DNA of 64,000 nt from Orbilia blumenaviensis (Eukaryota > Ascomycota > Orbiliomycetes > Orbiliales > Orbiliaceae). Position numbers and translations under genes: made by a program. The number at the start of each line of letters is the position of its first letter. Position 1 is the stretch's first letter. Under the pieces are notes generated by a model. The model saw nothing but the letters and a program-made list of their open reading frames with translations, had not been told where the DNA came from and made no database searches. Where the stretch lies: the NCBI GenBank assembly GCA_036872755.1, contig JAVHNS010000015.1:1269971-1333970 (forward strand), given 5' to 3'. Below, in pieces: positions 1 through 10,607 of the stretch.

Positions 1-3000
1 ATTCCCAGCAGGACATTCTTAGCGTTGTATCCAGCGCTCCAGCATGTGGTTGCTGCCAGAACAGTGCACTCGTCCAGGGTTTCGAAGCATTCCAGTATCA
101 CACCCCTTTGCTCGTCGTTGAGCTCGCTGTAGAATGGTAGAATGTTGAGCGATTTCAAACCGGCCAGGTGTAATGCCTGTGCTTTGCTCCGACAGAACAC
201 CACTATCTTTCCGCCCTGGCTTCGGATGCTGGCGACCTCGCTGCGGATTATTTCTTCAGTCATATTCAAAAACGCTTCGCTGACCGTCACCGCATAGGAA
301 ACGTTTTTGACATTGGTAGGCACCCTCATTGTGATGTACTTCTTGATACTGGTAAACTCGGTGAAAGCGCCGCTCATAATGGGAGGGAAGCTGGCTGTCA
401 TGAACACCAGTTGCGTGGGGATAGCGGAGAGATAGACCAGCTTGTTCAACTTGCGAAAGCCCTCATCGACGATAGGCTGGTGGCATTCGTCTAGAACGAT
501 TCGGTCGAGCTGCTGGCGTGACCAAAGCTCTCCAATAAAGCAACGAAATGACGTTGTGACAGCTGATTCCGGCGTCGAGACTATGAGATATGGAGGCTTT
601 GGAGGGATGTGTTTCTCACCCGAGTCCCCTCGATAGAAGGTAGCCTTGATGCCCTTCTCGTTTGCCCTTTTGACGACGTCCTCGCATGTGGCGATATAGG
701 GCTCAATTATAACCGTAACTCTTGATCCTGGAATTTTCATAGCGACCAGAATGGCTTCCGTCTTTCCGATAGAGGTCGGTAGGATCGCAAGAAGAGGCCC
801 GTGCTTGAGGAAGAGCGCCCGGGCGAATTCAGCCTGCGCGTCGCATTTGAACTTAGCCTCCGGTCCGTGTAGAGCTATCAGTGCCTGGAGAATCTCTTTC
901 GGGTAGGGGTTTGGCTGCGTATAGACGCTTAAGTGCACAGGGGGTTGTGCGAGCGGAGCCTCGGGAGCAGCTGGAGCTGGTTCGGGGGCAGTCTGGGGCA
1001 GTACTGGTGGGTAGGGAGCGACTGGCGGGAGGAGCTGTGTGGTTCCACCGTAAAGGCTATTCCACTTTCCTCTAAACATCTCGATCACTACACCGACCAA
1101 TGTCAGCCAGCTACATTTGTACATGTGTATATGCTGTAATATAGTACTTACTTTCATGCTGGAGAACCGGCGGTTTAAAGACCCAATCTGGTAAATCTGT
1201 GATAGCACCGATGAAGAAGTGCCAGTACATAGAAGCAATCCTAGAGTTCTCGACGATTTCGCCAGGACCCATGGACTCAGCATCGACGCCATAGCAGTGA
1301 TCCCGTGTGTTCTGGCCATGGCCGGTTTGGAAAGCAAAACTGCTCTCTTCGATAGCGGTCTCCTTCAGACGCTGAACCATGACTCCGAAGCGCTCGAGGT
1401 GCTTCTTCGTCATCGCAACAACCAGCTGCCGATAGGTGCTGATCTTGAGATTGAAGCCAAAACTGGCAGTCGCGGAGTCGGCTAGTGAGTCGGAAAGCTT
1501 CTCCGACCTCCATGACCTCCCGTTCGCATCATGAAACAGGAACGGGGTCATCACAGCACAGCCAATCTTTTTTCTCAAGTAACAGGCGAAGGGTTTCACC
1601 ACCAGGTCGAACATCAAAAAGCTGTCCCCGACGTCGGGCGGGAAGAACCTGTAGATACACTATGTATGCGCACGGATCAGATGCTGCTAGAGCGAGCGGG
1701 GACCCAGGGGGGGATAGGGGCGGGCTCATGAAAGCAAACCTTCGCGGAACCGGTAAAGGCCATCGTCTTGTTATAAGCTATCGCGGATACAACGGTGCGG
1801 CCCTCCCAAATAAAGAAAGTTCGTTGATATTTTGCAGTGTTGCAAACTCGACTTCCAAGGATCTCAGGCCCACGGGGTGGCTGACCGCCGGTAATGTGCA
1901 TTGCGATGGCCAGGACGACCAGATATCTCTCTACTAGATCCAGATAGTCCCGTGCCGTAGAGAACTTGAGCACCCCATCCACCGTGAAGAAGCGGCTTCT
2001 GAGTTCAGGTGCGGCGTAGATTTTCCGTAGCAGATGCGAGTAAAAGGAACTGAAGTTGTTCCTACCGTCTGCGGTGTAGGACCACCCCAAAGCTGTCTCG
2101 GATTGGATATCGTAGATAGTCGGGGGGAGGATGGGCCACGAGGATTTATCGTCGCACAGTAGCAAATTCCCTGTTAGCTCGCCGAGAAGACGTATCTCAT
2201 CTGCGACAAACTTCTTAAAAAGATAGATATCAAAGACGTGGCCTTTGTACGAAAGTTTTGAATATCCGCTGGTGTCATCCCAGTGGATTTTATTCAAGGC
2301 TAGGACGTCGAGGGACAGAACTTTTCCGTAAGCCAGCAGCGAGAGAGCCTCGCCCATGACGCTTCTGCTGTTATCCCTCAGGTACGGCTTTAGGGATTCG
2401 AAGTAGGCGTGGAATGGAGCCTCGCCCTTCTCCGGGTCCTTGGCCAGCACTTTTTCCTGATAGCGCAGGCACGCGCGAAGGCAGAGCAGACGGGAGCAAA
2501 AGATGAAGCCAGCGAGAAACTTTGTATATCTCTCTGGGGGGCGAAATATCCTCGACTCGCGATCATAGCCCACGAGGCAGAGAAAGTTTATCCCCAGGTT
2601 TGAGAACCGCTTCAGGCCGAAAGACTGTACAAGAATACACTTGACGAACAGGGCAATGATACGGTCTGGGAGCTCTTCCCGAAGCACAGGGTCAACGGCA
2701 CAGGTAGCGAGACTCTTGAGCAACTGGTCGGTCTTATCGGGAACATCCACACCGATCAGCTCCAGCTCCTTCTGACTCAACCACTGCAGCCGAACCAGAA
2801 AACAAAGCAGACGGATCAGCACCCTGAAGTACGCCGTGTGGGTTGCGGGTAGCTGTTTGGCACAGAAGAGTCGGGGGGACGTCGATTCGCCGGGAGACCT
2901 CAGTTCTTTGAGAGTGACGACGTCGACATCGGAAATAAGATCCAACGTGCCGTACAGCACGGTTTCCGCGGCCTTAATGATGGGACGGAGGATTTCGAAA

Positions 3001-4293
3001 TCGGGACTTTGGTCGGTGGGGACCTCTGTCAAACGAACATACTTGGCGGCTACCTCTGACCCGCTCCCGCCGTACTGCAGCCATTGGGTCCTTAGGAGCC
3101 AAGGTGGGGTGGCCATTGCTTCATCACTCAGCTCTTCGTCGTCGATGGCGCGCATTCTATCCAGCAGCTCGAGTTCTCGAGCCAGAAGGTCGGTATCACG
3201 GGGGGCACGCGGGGTTTGAGTAGCGAGAACTTCGAAATAGACTTTGCCTACCCCCGTATGGAGCAGCTGGGCCTGGCATTCAACCGTCGTCTTGTCGGAA
3301 CATCCTCTTTGGTAGTGCCAAGTCGAAGTGCCAATCCGGATGGCATTGCACGACCTGCATTTATAGGCCCTGATAGGAGGGTTTATATCCGTAATGGGCG
3401 GTCCGGGAGGGCTATTATTCAGATCTCGCTCTTTTGATTTGATTTCATCGTGCGTCATGAGGCCTAGAGGCTCAACGGTCTTTTCAATCGATTTCATGAC
3501 CCGTGAGTACGAGTCATTTCTCTTGTGGATACCATTCTTCAAATGAGCGACCAGCCGGTCGACGCCGACGCAGACCTTACACTCCCGACAGACAACCGCA
3601 TTGATTGTTTTGTTCACAGCATAATTGAGCTCGCTCAGGCTACCCACAATGTTCTTTTGCACCGCCAAGTCAGCATCAATCCTTAAAATCTGTTCATACA
3701 TGCATTAAACCATCTAGATATACGCACATATCTTGGGCTTTTGCATATCTTAACTATGTACATATATACGAAAAAATTGTATGGATCTAATATGTAATAG
3801 AGAGGATTACTTACTTGCTCGTCGCATTGTATTTGTGGCTGCTGCTCTGACTGAGAGGGCTGCAGCGTGCTCTGGCGGGGAGTGCTTGGAGGGTCATCAG
3901 GCACGACTTGGGGAGGCTCAGGAGCAACAGAAGCGGTACTTCCGGGGTGGAGGACACCCTGTGACAAAACATCCGCTGCCTCACCTGCACCGTTTTCGTT
4001 CAGCTATGAAGAAAGTCAGAGCAAAGTTAAATTATAAGATCAAGGTCAAGACCTACCGGAGCCTGAGTAGGGGGGGCGGGGTGGCTTTTGACATGACCTC
4101 GAAGGTTGTTCGGATTGTCATATAGCATCTGGCAGCCGGGACACTCGAACTTGCCGTCCTTTCGCTGCAGTTTCACCTTTTCTCCATTTCCAAAGGTGAC
4201 TAGAACCGCCTTCTGGTGAACACAGCGCCGGTGCTCTGACAGCTTGGCTTCGTCTGGGAACACCTCCTGGCAGGTGGCACAGCGGGAGGACAT
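1..4293 (-). CDS. TLH-type protein: zinc fingers, OrsD region, recombinase-like region and RecQ-type helicase (partial)
   Basis: Seen: an ATG at 4293 opens a five-exon model (4057-4293, 3815-4003, 1740-3689, about 1148-1659, 1-1071; GT-AG introns) that leaves the window at base 1. Two C2H2 fingers lie at residues 5-26 and 51-71; CxxC..H fingers follow in exon 3 (VVCRECK; YKCRSC). Near residue 745 is TGGQPPRGPEIL; exon 4 has PFLF, STYRQL and QTGHGQNTRDHCYG. After a Pro/Ala-rich linker comes an SF2 helicase core: ILPTSIGKT (Walker A, ~1060), DECH box (~1160), MTAS (motif III), FCRSKAQ (motif IV), with the window ending near motif V. Family knowledge: OrsD/DUF3505 regions joined to RecQ helicases are typical of fungal subtelomeric TLH genes. 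The helicase should unwind DNA in the nucleus; a telomere role is inferred from family and place. The last exon junction has two possible phases. Transcribed away from the telomere. Confidence 0.8.
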
Positions 4294-4565
4294 GGTGGAC
4301 GGTCAGGTTGGTACGAGACTGAGGTTGGTGATGGTTTGGATGTGGTGTTGATACATCGTATCATTATTTAACTACATGCCCTTCAAAAAAAAAAAAAGAA
4401 AAAAAGGAACTAGCACACACAATCCAGCCCTCCACCAGAACAGCTTGGCTAGACTATGCACCCCACCATCTACCGCACCCTATTATATTGCCACCGCTCC
4501 CAGAGAGCTAATCCAGCGATATGTCACATAGTTAGTAGTATAATAAAGCAGAAAGTCGATTCTAG

Positions 4566-5197
4566 CTGACAAAGCCGCAGATAAACGGCCTCTATCCCCT
4601 CCCTCCGAAGATGACGTCAAAAGGCCCAGAGCCAGGAGCATTGACTCCCTCCCCAGCCTATCGCAGAACCCAGGCACTCCTCCGCAGCAAGACGAGGAAG
4701 ATGTATCCTTCGTGGGCAGCAGCCCTCAAACAAACCTGGCCGCAAACGACTTATACGCATTTGCCAGAAGCTTGGAGTACGCGGAATGCATCTACTGCCG
4801 ATGGACAGGCATTAGCAAAGCTCCTGACCACAGTCTCGATGAATGCACAGAACAGCCGGAAGGCTTTATTGAGAAGTGTGAGAAGATGGTGCGAGGGAAA
4901 TGCCTGTGCGGCCTGGAGCACACGAGCGATCCTTGTGCCCTGACAAGGATGGCGAAGGCGGTTTCAGGCCTTGCGACGGTCGTAGACGAGCTGCGGGACG
5001 ACTTTTCGCTGTGCATCCTGGGAGAGTGGTGCGATCTAGGTTCCTACGAGGCGTGGTGTCTGAAAGAGGGTAGATGGCGCGGTGAGATTATCCCAAACCC
5101 GCTCAGGCTGCTCGATTCAGCACGGGAACTAGCAGAAGACGAGCCTAAGTGGCGAAGTAAATGGGTCCCGGAGCAAAACGTCTTCTATTGTATCTAG
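4566..5197 (+). CDS. Small Cys/His-rich protein, TLH C-terminal-domain-like (5' end unresolved)
   Basis: Seen: an open frame from an acceptor-like CTAG at 4562-4565 to the stop at 5197, about 210 residues. It starts with a Pro/Ser/Glu-rich stretch and then has a Cys/His cluster: CIYCRWTG, HSLDEC, GKCLCGLEH, DPC, with further Cys near the end. The start is uncertain. A short first exon from an ATG at 4455 would need a non-consensus donor near 4520; otherwise a leader exon was missed. It is divergent from the TLH gene, with about 270 bp between them. Inference: the C-x2-C ... H-x4-C ... C-x-C layout recalls the Cys-rich tail that follows the helicase in fungal TLH proteins, so this may be a free-standing zinc-binding module. 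This rests on remembered family layout, not on an alignment. Confidence 0.5.
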
Positions 5198-5362
5198 GCA
5201 GGCTGCTATTACAAGGCCGTCCTCTCAAGCATCTAGGCATGTTAACATCTATTATTGTATATAAACACAAAAAGAAAATAAAAGAGAGGAAAGGGAGAAA
5301 AGAAAAACAAAGGAAAAGACAAGGTAGAGTATACATGTATGTAAGAGGACCTTCTAGTATTG

Positions 5363-7648
5363 CTAAGGTCGAATTTTTTCCCCCATAAGAAGCCACAGCC
5401 ATCGGTCTCCAGCGTCGTCCAATGGGAGTTTCAGCTTCGATGCGTCTTCCAAAGTAAGACCTCTACACCAGCCGTCTGAGCCGTCTACCCAGATCCCAGT
5501 CGATATCCTCCAGCGACGAGAGTAGTGGACGACGTTACAGAGAGGGATATCGAGGCCTATTGCCTTTGAGACTAGATTGGAAATGCCGGCAGCAGTAAAC
5601 GGACGGTTGGAGATATCACGAAAGACAGTCTGCGGGTCGAGAGTGACACGTGGTGCCTGATTTTCGTTGGCGTAGAGAGAGAGCTTCTCCTTGAAGGGCA
5701 CAACAAATATCAAGTAGACCAACCAAAATGCACTCATGAGGAAGCCCAGCCGTCTGATCACAGGATTTTCGGTCCCCCATGCCATGTACACCCTGCCTTC
5801 ACGGAAAAAGATGTTATTGGCTAGAACTGTGCCATCCTTCGCGACGAGCGTAGCTAGCCTCTCAGGAGACTCTCCGAGGTAGATTATAGAAGTAGCCATG
5901 AGTAGAGTTTCGTATTTCGCGCAAAATTCCAGCTGTGAGGCCAAGAGCTTTTCATCCGGGGCAGCCTCGAAAGATGGGTTGTTCTTTAGGAATTCTTGCC
6001 ACAAATTGTCGCGGGGACCCGAGTCAGGAAGAAATAAGCAGTCGTCAGTGGGAGAGTTCGTGACACCGCCGTCGAGAAGGATGCTAGAAAAGTGCTTCAT
6101 GACTATGCCTAAGAAGTCTTCGGTCAAACCTCGGAAAATTTCCCTGATGCGTCTGGAATCCATGAGCTTAGAGGGCTGTGAATAATATCGCAGATATTGA
6201 GAACTGCGGGCCACCATCCCAATAGCAGTGTTATGCGCAGGATTTGCCGCGTCGCAGTACGAAGACTCGTCATCGAAGGGATTGCCTGGGATACGTTTGA
6301 GGGAGAGCTCGGAGGCTGTTTTCCATACCAGCAGATGATCGACCATCTCTATCGCTACATCAAAGACGAATAAAATCTGGTCATCCGCAAGGAGTGTGGA
6401 TGTCTTTACAGTGTGCTTGGAGGCCCAGATCTTAAGGAATGATAGCAGGATATTTGCTGACACCCGTTGCATGCCGTCCAGAGGTTGCAAAGCGCAGTCA
6501 AGAACGAGGCTCACTAGATACCGTTCCATATTTTCATCAGAGGCAGCGCAGGCCAGGTTCAGGAGGGTGGTGGTTAAGGTTTCCGGAGGGGAAATACCGG
6601 ATGCAGTAAGGCTAGACTCCCTGCAGTCGTCGAGTATTTCGAGAGTGAACTCGACAAAGCTGGTGAATAGCTCAAAATGTACAAGAGAAGGCAGCACACG
6701 GTCTAGTTTCAGAGCCTTGATGATATTTGCGGAGGTTGCAAATATCCGTCGGGCAAGCTGCTTCCTGTATGCACTCTGCGGGCTATCCGTGCCTGGAACC
6801 TGGTAGGCTAGGTGGAAGTTGGTGTGGACATCCACACCGCTCTCTCGCCAGAAGAGAGTGATCGGAGGGAGGAATACGGGATTCGTCGGTCCGTATTTGG
6901 ATACCTCATAGATCCCCCCGGGCGCCAGAGCGGATGTTGTATCATTCGGAGCAACCGGTAGATCATCCAGAATGGCCAGTGGATCATCCAAAGTGGCTGG
7001 TGGGTCGTTCTTCAGGCCCTTCTTGAGCCGGACAGGGGATTCATCTCTCGCCGGACGCGATTTACCCTTAGATTCAGTGCAGTTGCTTTTCAGCTTGGCG
7101 AGCTCACTTAGGAAGTATTTGGGTGACCCAGCGGTGGTTTCGGGGCTGGACGATTTGGTCATATCGATGATGTCGATATGGGTAGCTCCCGGCGACACAG
7201 GGAGATGTGCAGAGAGAGATTTACACGAGACACTTCCAAGGAGATCAGATGCAGGCTCATCTTCGGGCACCGGGTTATCATCCTGGCTGGGACTAGCACA
7301 CTGCGAGCTTCCCTGGACGATCGGACTGAGGATGCCATCAGTGCCGGGATTGATGCTCTCCGGGATATTTTGCGGGGCACGCAGCTCCAGTTCTGGATCT
7401 GAGAGGGCTAGCAAGGTGGCTGGACGCTGAACGAGGGGAGCAGCAAGCGGAGGAGAGGACATCTTATTACCCGCCTGAAGGATATTCGCCATAGTCTTTC
7501 CAAGCTTTTCCCTGAGGGTCGAGGCCTCGAGACGATGAGGCGGTGAAGAGTTCATCGTGGTGATGGTTGAGAGGGTAGATATGGGCGATGGTTGGGGCGA
7601 CGTTGGCTCGATGCTCAAGTTGAGTTGCGTCATCAATACTCTATACAT
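5363..7648 (-). CDS. 761-residue protein with a diverged, TLH-like recombinase-related C-terminus
   Basis: Seen: a single open frame from ATG 7648; a second in-frame Met at 7633 is an alternative start. Residues 1-240 are Ser/Pro/Asp-rich with a short repeated pattern (TLDDPLAILDD). A long mostly helical middle follows. Residues ~590-720 align by eye with the two other OrsD-type proteins here: GESPERLATL against GGQPPRGPEIL, NNIFFREGRVY against RTFFIWEGRTV, WLVYLIFVVPF against the YYLTTVLPF region, and IGLDIPLCNVVHY against FGFNLKISTYR. The residues matching the recombinase Arg and the GH...Y motif are changed or absent. No zinc fingers and no helicase are present. Inference: a degenerate, non-catalytic relative of the TLH recombinase-like module. 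Function unknown. Confidence 0.6.
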   Translation of the reverse strand: MYRVLMTQLNLSIEPTSPQPSPISTLSTITTMNSSPPHRLEASTLREKLGKTMANILQAGNKMSSPPLAAPLVQRPATLLALSDPELELRAPQNIPESINPGTDGILSPIVQGSSQCASPSQDDNPVPEDEPASDLLGSVSCKSLSAHLPVSPGATHIDIIDMTKSSSPETTAGSPKYFLSELAKLKSNCTESKGKSRPARDESPVRLKKGLKNDPPATLDDPLAILDDLPVAPNDTTSALAPGGIYEVSKYGPTNPVFLPPITLFWRESGVDVHTNFHLAYQVPGTDSPQSAYRKQLARRIFATSANIIKALKLDRVLPSLVHFELFTSFVEFTLEILDDCRESSLTASGISPPETLTTTLLNLACAASDENMERYLVSLVLDCALQPLDGMQRVSANILLSFLKIWASKHTVKTSTLLADDQILFVFDVAIEMVDHLLVWKTASELSLKRIPGNPFDDESSYCDAANPAHNTAIGMVARSSQYLRYYSQPSKLMDSRRIREIFRGLTEDFLGIVMKHFSSILLDGGVTNSPTDDCLFLPDSGPRDNLWQEFLKNNPSFEAAPDEKLLASQLEFCAKYETLLMATSIIYLGESPERLATLVAKDGTVLANNIFFREGRVYMAWGTENPVIRRLGFLMSAFWLVYLIFVVPFKEKLSLYANENQAPRVTLDPQTVFRDISNRPFTAAGISNLVSKAIGLDIPLCNVVHYSRRWRISTGIWVDGSDGWCRGLTLEDASKLKLPLDDAGDRWLWLLMGEKIRP

Positions 7649-8349
7649 ATTTGCGTACGCACAACCTCCCGCCCCCTAATCGACACCGAAGTGATACGTA
7701 CTGGCTGCCTTGCTTAACTGCTAAGTACTTACCAACCTACGCCCTTAATTTCTTTCCTACGGACCTACCACAGAGGACAATGGAAGCCTTGATACGTGTT
7801 TTCACGATTCAGGTATATAACATAGAGAGACAGCCATCTTTGAAGTCATCCAGGGAGCGCTCGAGCCCTCGGTCTAGTTTCAAGTTAGCCAAAATCCGTG
7901 TGGTACCTCCCTCTTCGTTTAGATACTTCCTAAGTAGGTATATATCTAAGCAGGCAGGGCTACAGCCGTAGTTTCAAAACTACGAGTAATGGTGGATTTT
8001 CACGGCTGAGTACCACAGATGCCACGGCAATGTTATATATACCTAGACAAAACTATATACCTACGACTATAAGCATATACGGCAGAATTAATGCCCTCCA
8101 TTTATGCCCGTAGTTTTGAAACCACGGGGTGTCTGCCATTCTGATATACAAGAATTAAACCCTAGAATTTGGGGATATAACATCTTTTCTCTCGCTCATT
8201 TTGTCTTTTTTGTCTTTTTGCTTTCTCTTTCTTTTTTTTTGCCTCTTTATATTTTTTTAATTTTTTTATTTGAGAGCGTCATCTTATTCCGAAAAGACAA
8301 GCAACTGAGTTTGGCTGCGAAATACCATTAGTATAGCGACAGATACAGC
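7649..8349. other. Intergenic; two near-palindromes
   Basis: No gene is supported. Two near-palindromic sequences at 7967-7984 and 8109-8126 are near reverse complements of each other (CGTAGTTTCAAAACTACG and a close match to its complement). They bracket about 125 bp of AT-rich sequence. T-rich low complexity fills 8190-8270. Confidence 0.5.
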
Positions 8350-9593
8350 TCAACAAAGGAGGTTCAGGCGAACGAATTCGCACAACAGGAGCCAGCCGTT
8401 ACTGTGTCCCCTGGTCTTTCCCGCAGCGAAATCCATGGTTGTTGTTGGTGGAGCGGCCTGGTTCGGTAGACCGCGGTGGTGATTAAACATCTGCATCATG
8501 TCTGAATAGTTGGCGAGACACCACAGGAGCGTGCAGCTTGAGTCACGGTGCTGACAAGAATGCATGGTTGCAGCGTCGGTGAACTCATCGCAGTGGAAGC
8601 ACTTTGGACCAGCTATTTCATGATATAACCGCCAATGCTTGAAGTAAAGCCACAAAGGTTGATGGTCGATACAGAATAGCGACTTTTTGGTCCGTTCAGC
8701 AATACCGATACCGGGACGGGCGATATTGTTCTTGAAAAAGCTATCGATGGAAGTGGCCCAGCATGCGGAGCAGTCTTTGGAGTGGTCAAACAGCCACAGT
8801 TCCACACGATCTGCCACGGTTGGGGTAGGGAATAGAAATGTGGATTCATTGATGTATATAGACCTGATTTGATCCGATACTGGTGGCTCCGCGGCCTCCA
8901 CCGCTGTTGATATATTTATCAGCAAAGCATCGACAGGAATAAGGGCGTCCCAACCCCTTTTTTTTCGAAAAAAAAAAAATATAAAATAAATAATAAAAAT
9001 AATTGAAAGAATTGAAAGAATTTAAAGGATAGATATCGTACCATTGACGGCGATTCGTTTCATCAGAAGTTGAGTGCGAAATTCGGACTTGTCTTTAGCA
9101 AATGCTTCGGCTACAATAGCCGGTCAGCTGTGCGCAAGCAGCTGCAGTTCAATGACCTTACCCAATGACTCTCCCGAGACCCTGTTTTCGACAACTTGTG
9201 AAGGTTAATGAATGACTTACTACGAGGAGTAGATGAAAACTCACCTGACTCGACGATTTCTTGGCTCATTTCACGACCTCGATCATTGGTGGATAGGTAG
9301 TGCTTGACTTGACTATGAATGTCTAGTAGGAGTCAGACCAGATTGGCAGTGGAGCAAGAGAAACAATTACATAAAGCTATATCTGAATCTACGGAGAGGT
9401 CAGTAGCTAGAATCCGAAAACATAGCCACGGCGGCTCTCATACCGGAAGCATCCTTTATTTCCTCTTGGGTGGTAGGCTCTATCCCTCGACATCAGCATC
9501 GGAACCGAAATACCACATGTACAACACGCTTCAGGGGAGCAGATGAGGATACATACCAGGAGGAGAGCTTGGAGGTACAATTTCTTGTGGCAT
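8350..9593 (-). CDS. Four-exon Cys/His-rich small protein (245 residues)
   Basis: Assembled here: exons 9557-9593, 9245-9322, 9042-9110 and 8350-8903. All introns are GT-AG and phase 1, and the joined frame stays open from ATG to stop (738 nt). The N-terminal part is charged (HYLSTNDRGREM, KDKSEFRTQLLMKR). The C-terminal exon holds a Cys/His cluster: DCSACW, FCIDH, KCFHCDE, HSCQHRDSSC, LLWC. The cluster resembles the Cys-rich modules at 4566-5197 and 23557-24720, so a zinc-binding TLH-tail-like protein is a fair inference. The first intron (234 bp) is long for this locus. MSQEIVES in exon 2 resembles the MPQEIVPP start of exon 1, so an alternative start at 9269 is possible. The last intron contains an A/T homopolymer stretch. 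Confidence 0.5.
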
Positions 9594-10607
9594 CTTTATG
9601 AGATTTAGTATGACGAAGTGCTCACCGACGATGGTCTAGCCAGTGAAGTGATTGATGGAGATGGCTGGTGGGTGGATGGCTTACGGGGTACAGTTGGGTC
9701 CAACACAGGCTGGATATATATAGTTGTTTTCTGAGTCGACTAGTCCCACAAAACTATCGATACTAGTAGAACAAAAACGCCTTATATATGCTTCTCGATC
9801 TATTCGACAGTAGCAGCTACCGACAATCCATAGATCTATAGAGGTGCTGAGTCTAAGGCCAAAGCGGATTCGGTTCATGCGTAATATTACAAAACTAGTT
9901 ATGCGTATATATGGATGTGGGTCGAGGGCACCGGTCCGCGGTTTATAAGTTTAGCTGCCCAGAACGTAGAGCTAGATCGACTACAGGGATTGGATCTCAG
10001 CTGTCATACCAGGAGGACGCCGTCATAGATATATATATATATACGACCTCCCAGCTCTATAGATCTAAAGTGAAAATTATATTCATGGGAACAGCAGCTT
10101 CCGAAGATAACCACAAGCTCTAGTGTTTTGGAAAGACCAGACCGGTAGCCATTCTATAAAGCTGATTTACCTGTGCTCATGGCGATGTATAAGTCCTTAT
10201 GTGATGCGTATATATATGTTGTGGTCATCGGTTATATATCTTTGCGAGAGGACAAATGGGGACATTTCGGGACAAGGACGGGGAGGAATAAGGCGGAAAA
10301 AAAAAAGAGAAAAGATAAAATTAAAGATAGTATTAGCAACAGGATGATACCCATGGAAGGGTTATTTACGGAGGCTACGAGGCTGCTACCGGTCCGGTAG
10401 ATGCCAGGGCTACAATGGGGTGCACTACCTGCAACAACGGGGCTGGAAACCGCTAAACTGCACGATATATGGAGGATGGCATCATTGCACTTTCTCCCGG
10501 CCCCTCTTTCTTTCCTTACCTGTTCTCCTCCTTCATCCAACCTCCTCATCTCTTACGTCAGAGCACTTACCTTAGAGCACTCAAAGTAGGGTACCGACTT
10601 CGGGAAC
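9594..10607. other. Intergenic
   Basis: No gene could be supported. The stretch has TA-rich microsatellite patches (around 10025-10045) and pyrimidine-rich sequence at 10490-10560 that could be the leader of the gene starting at 10608. Confidence 0.4.
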
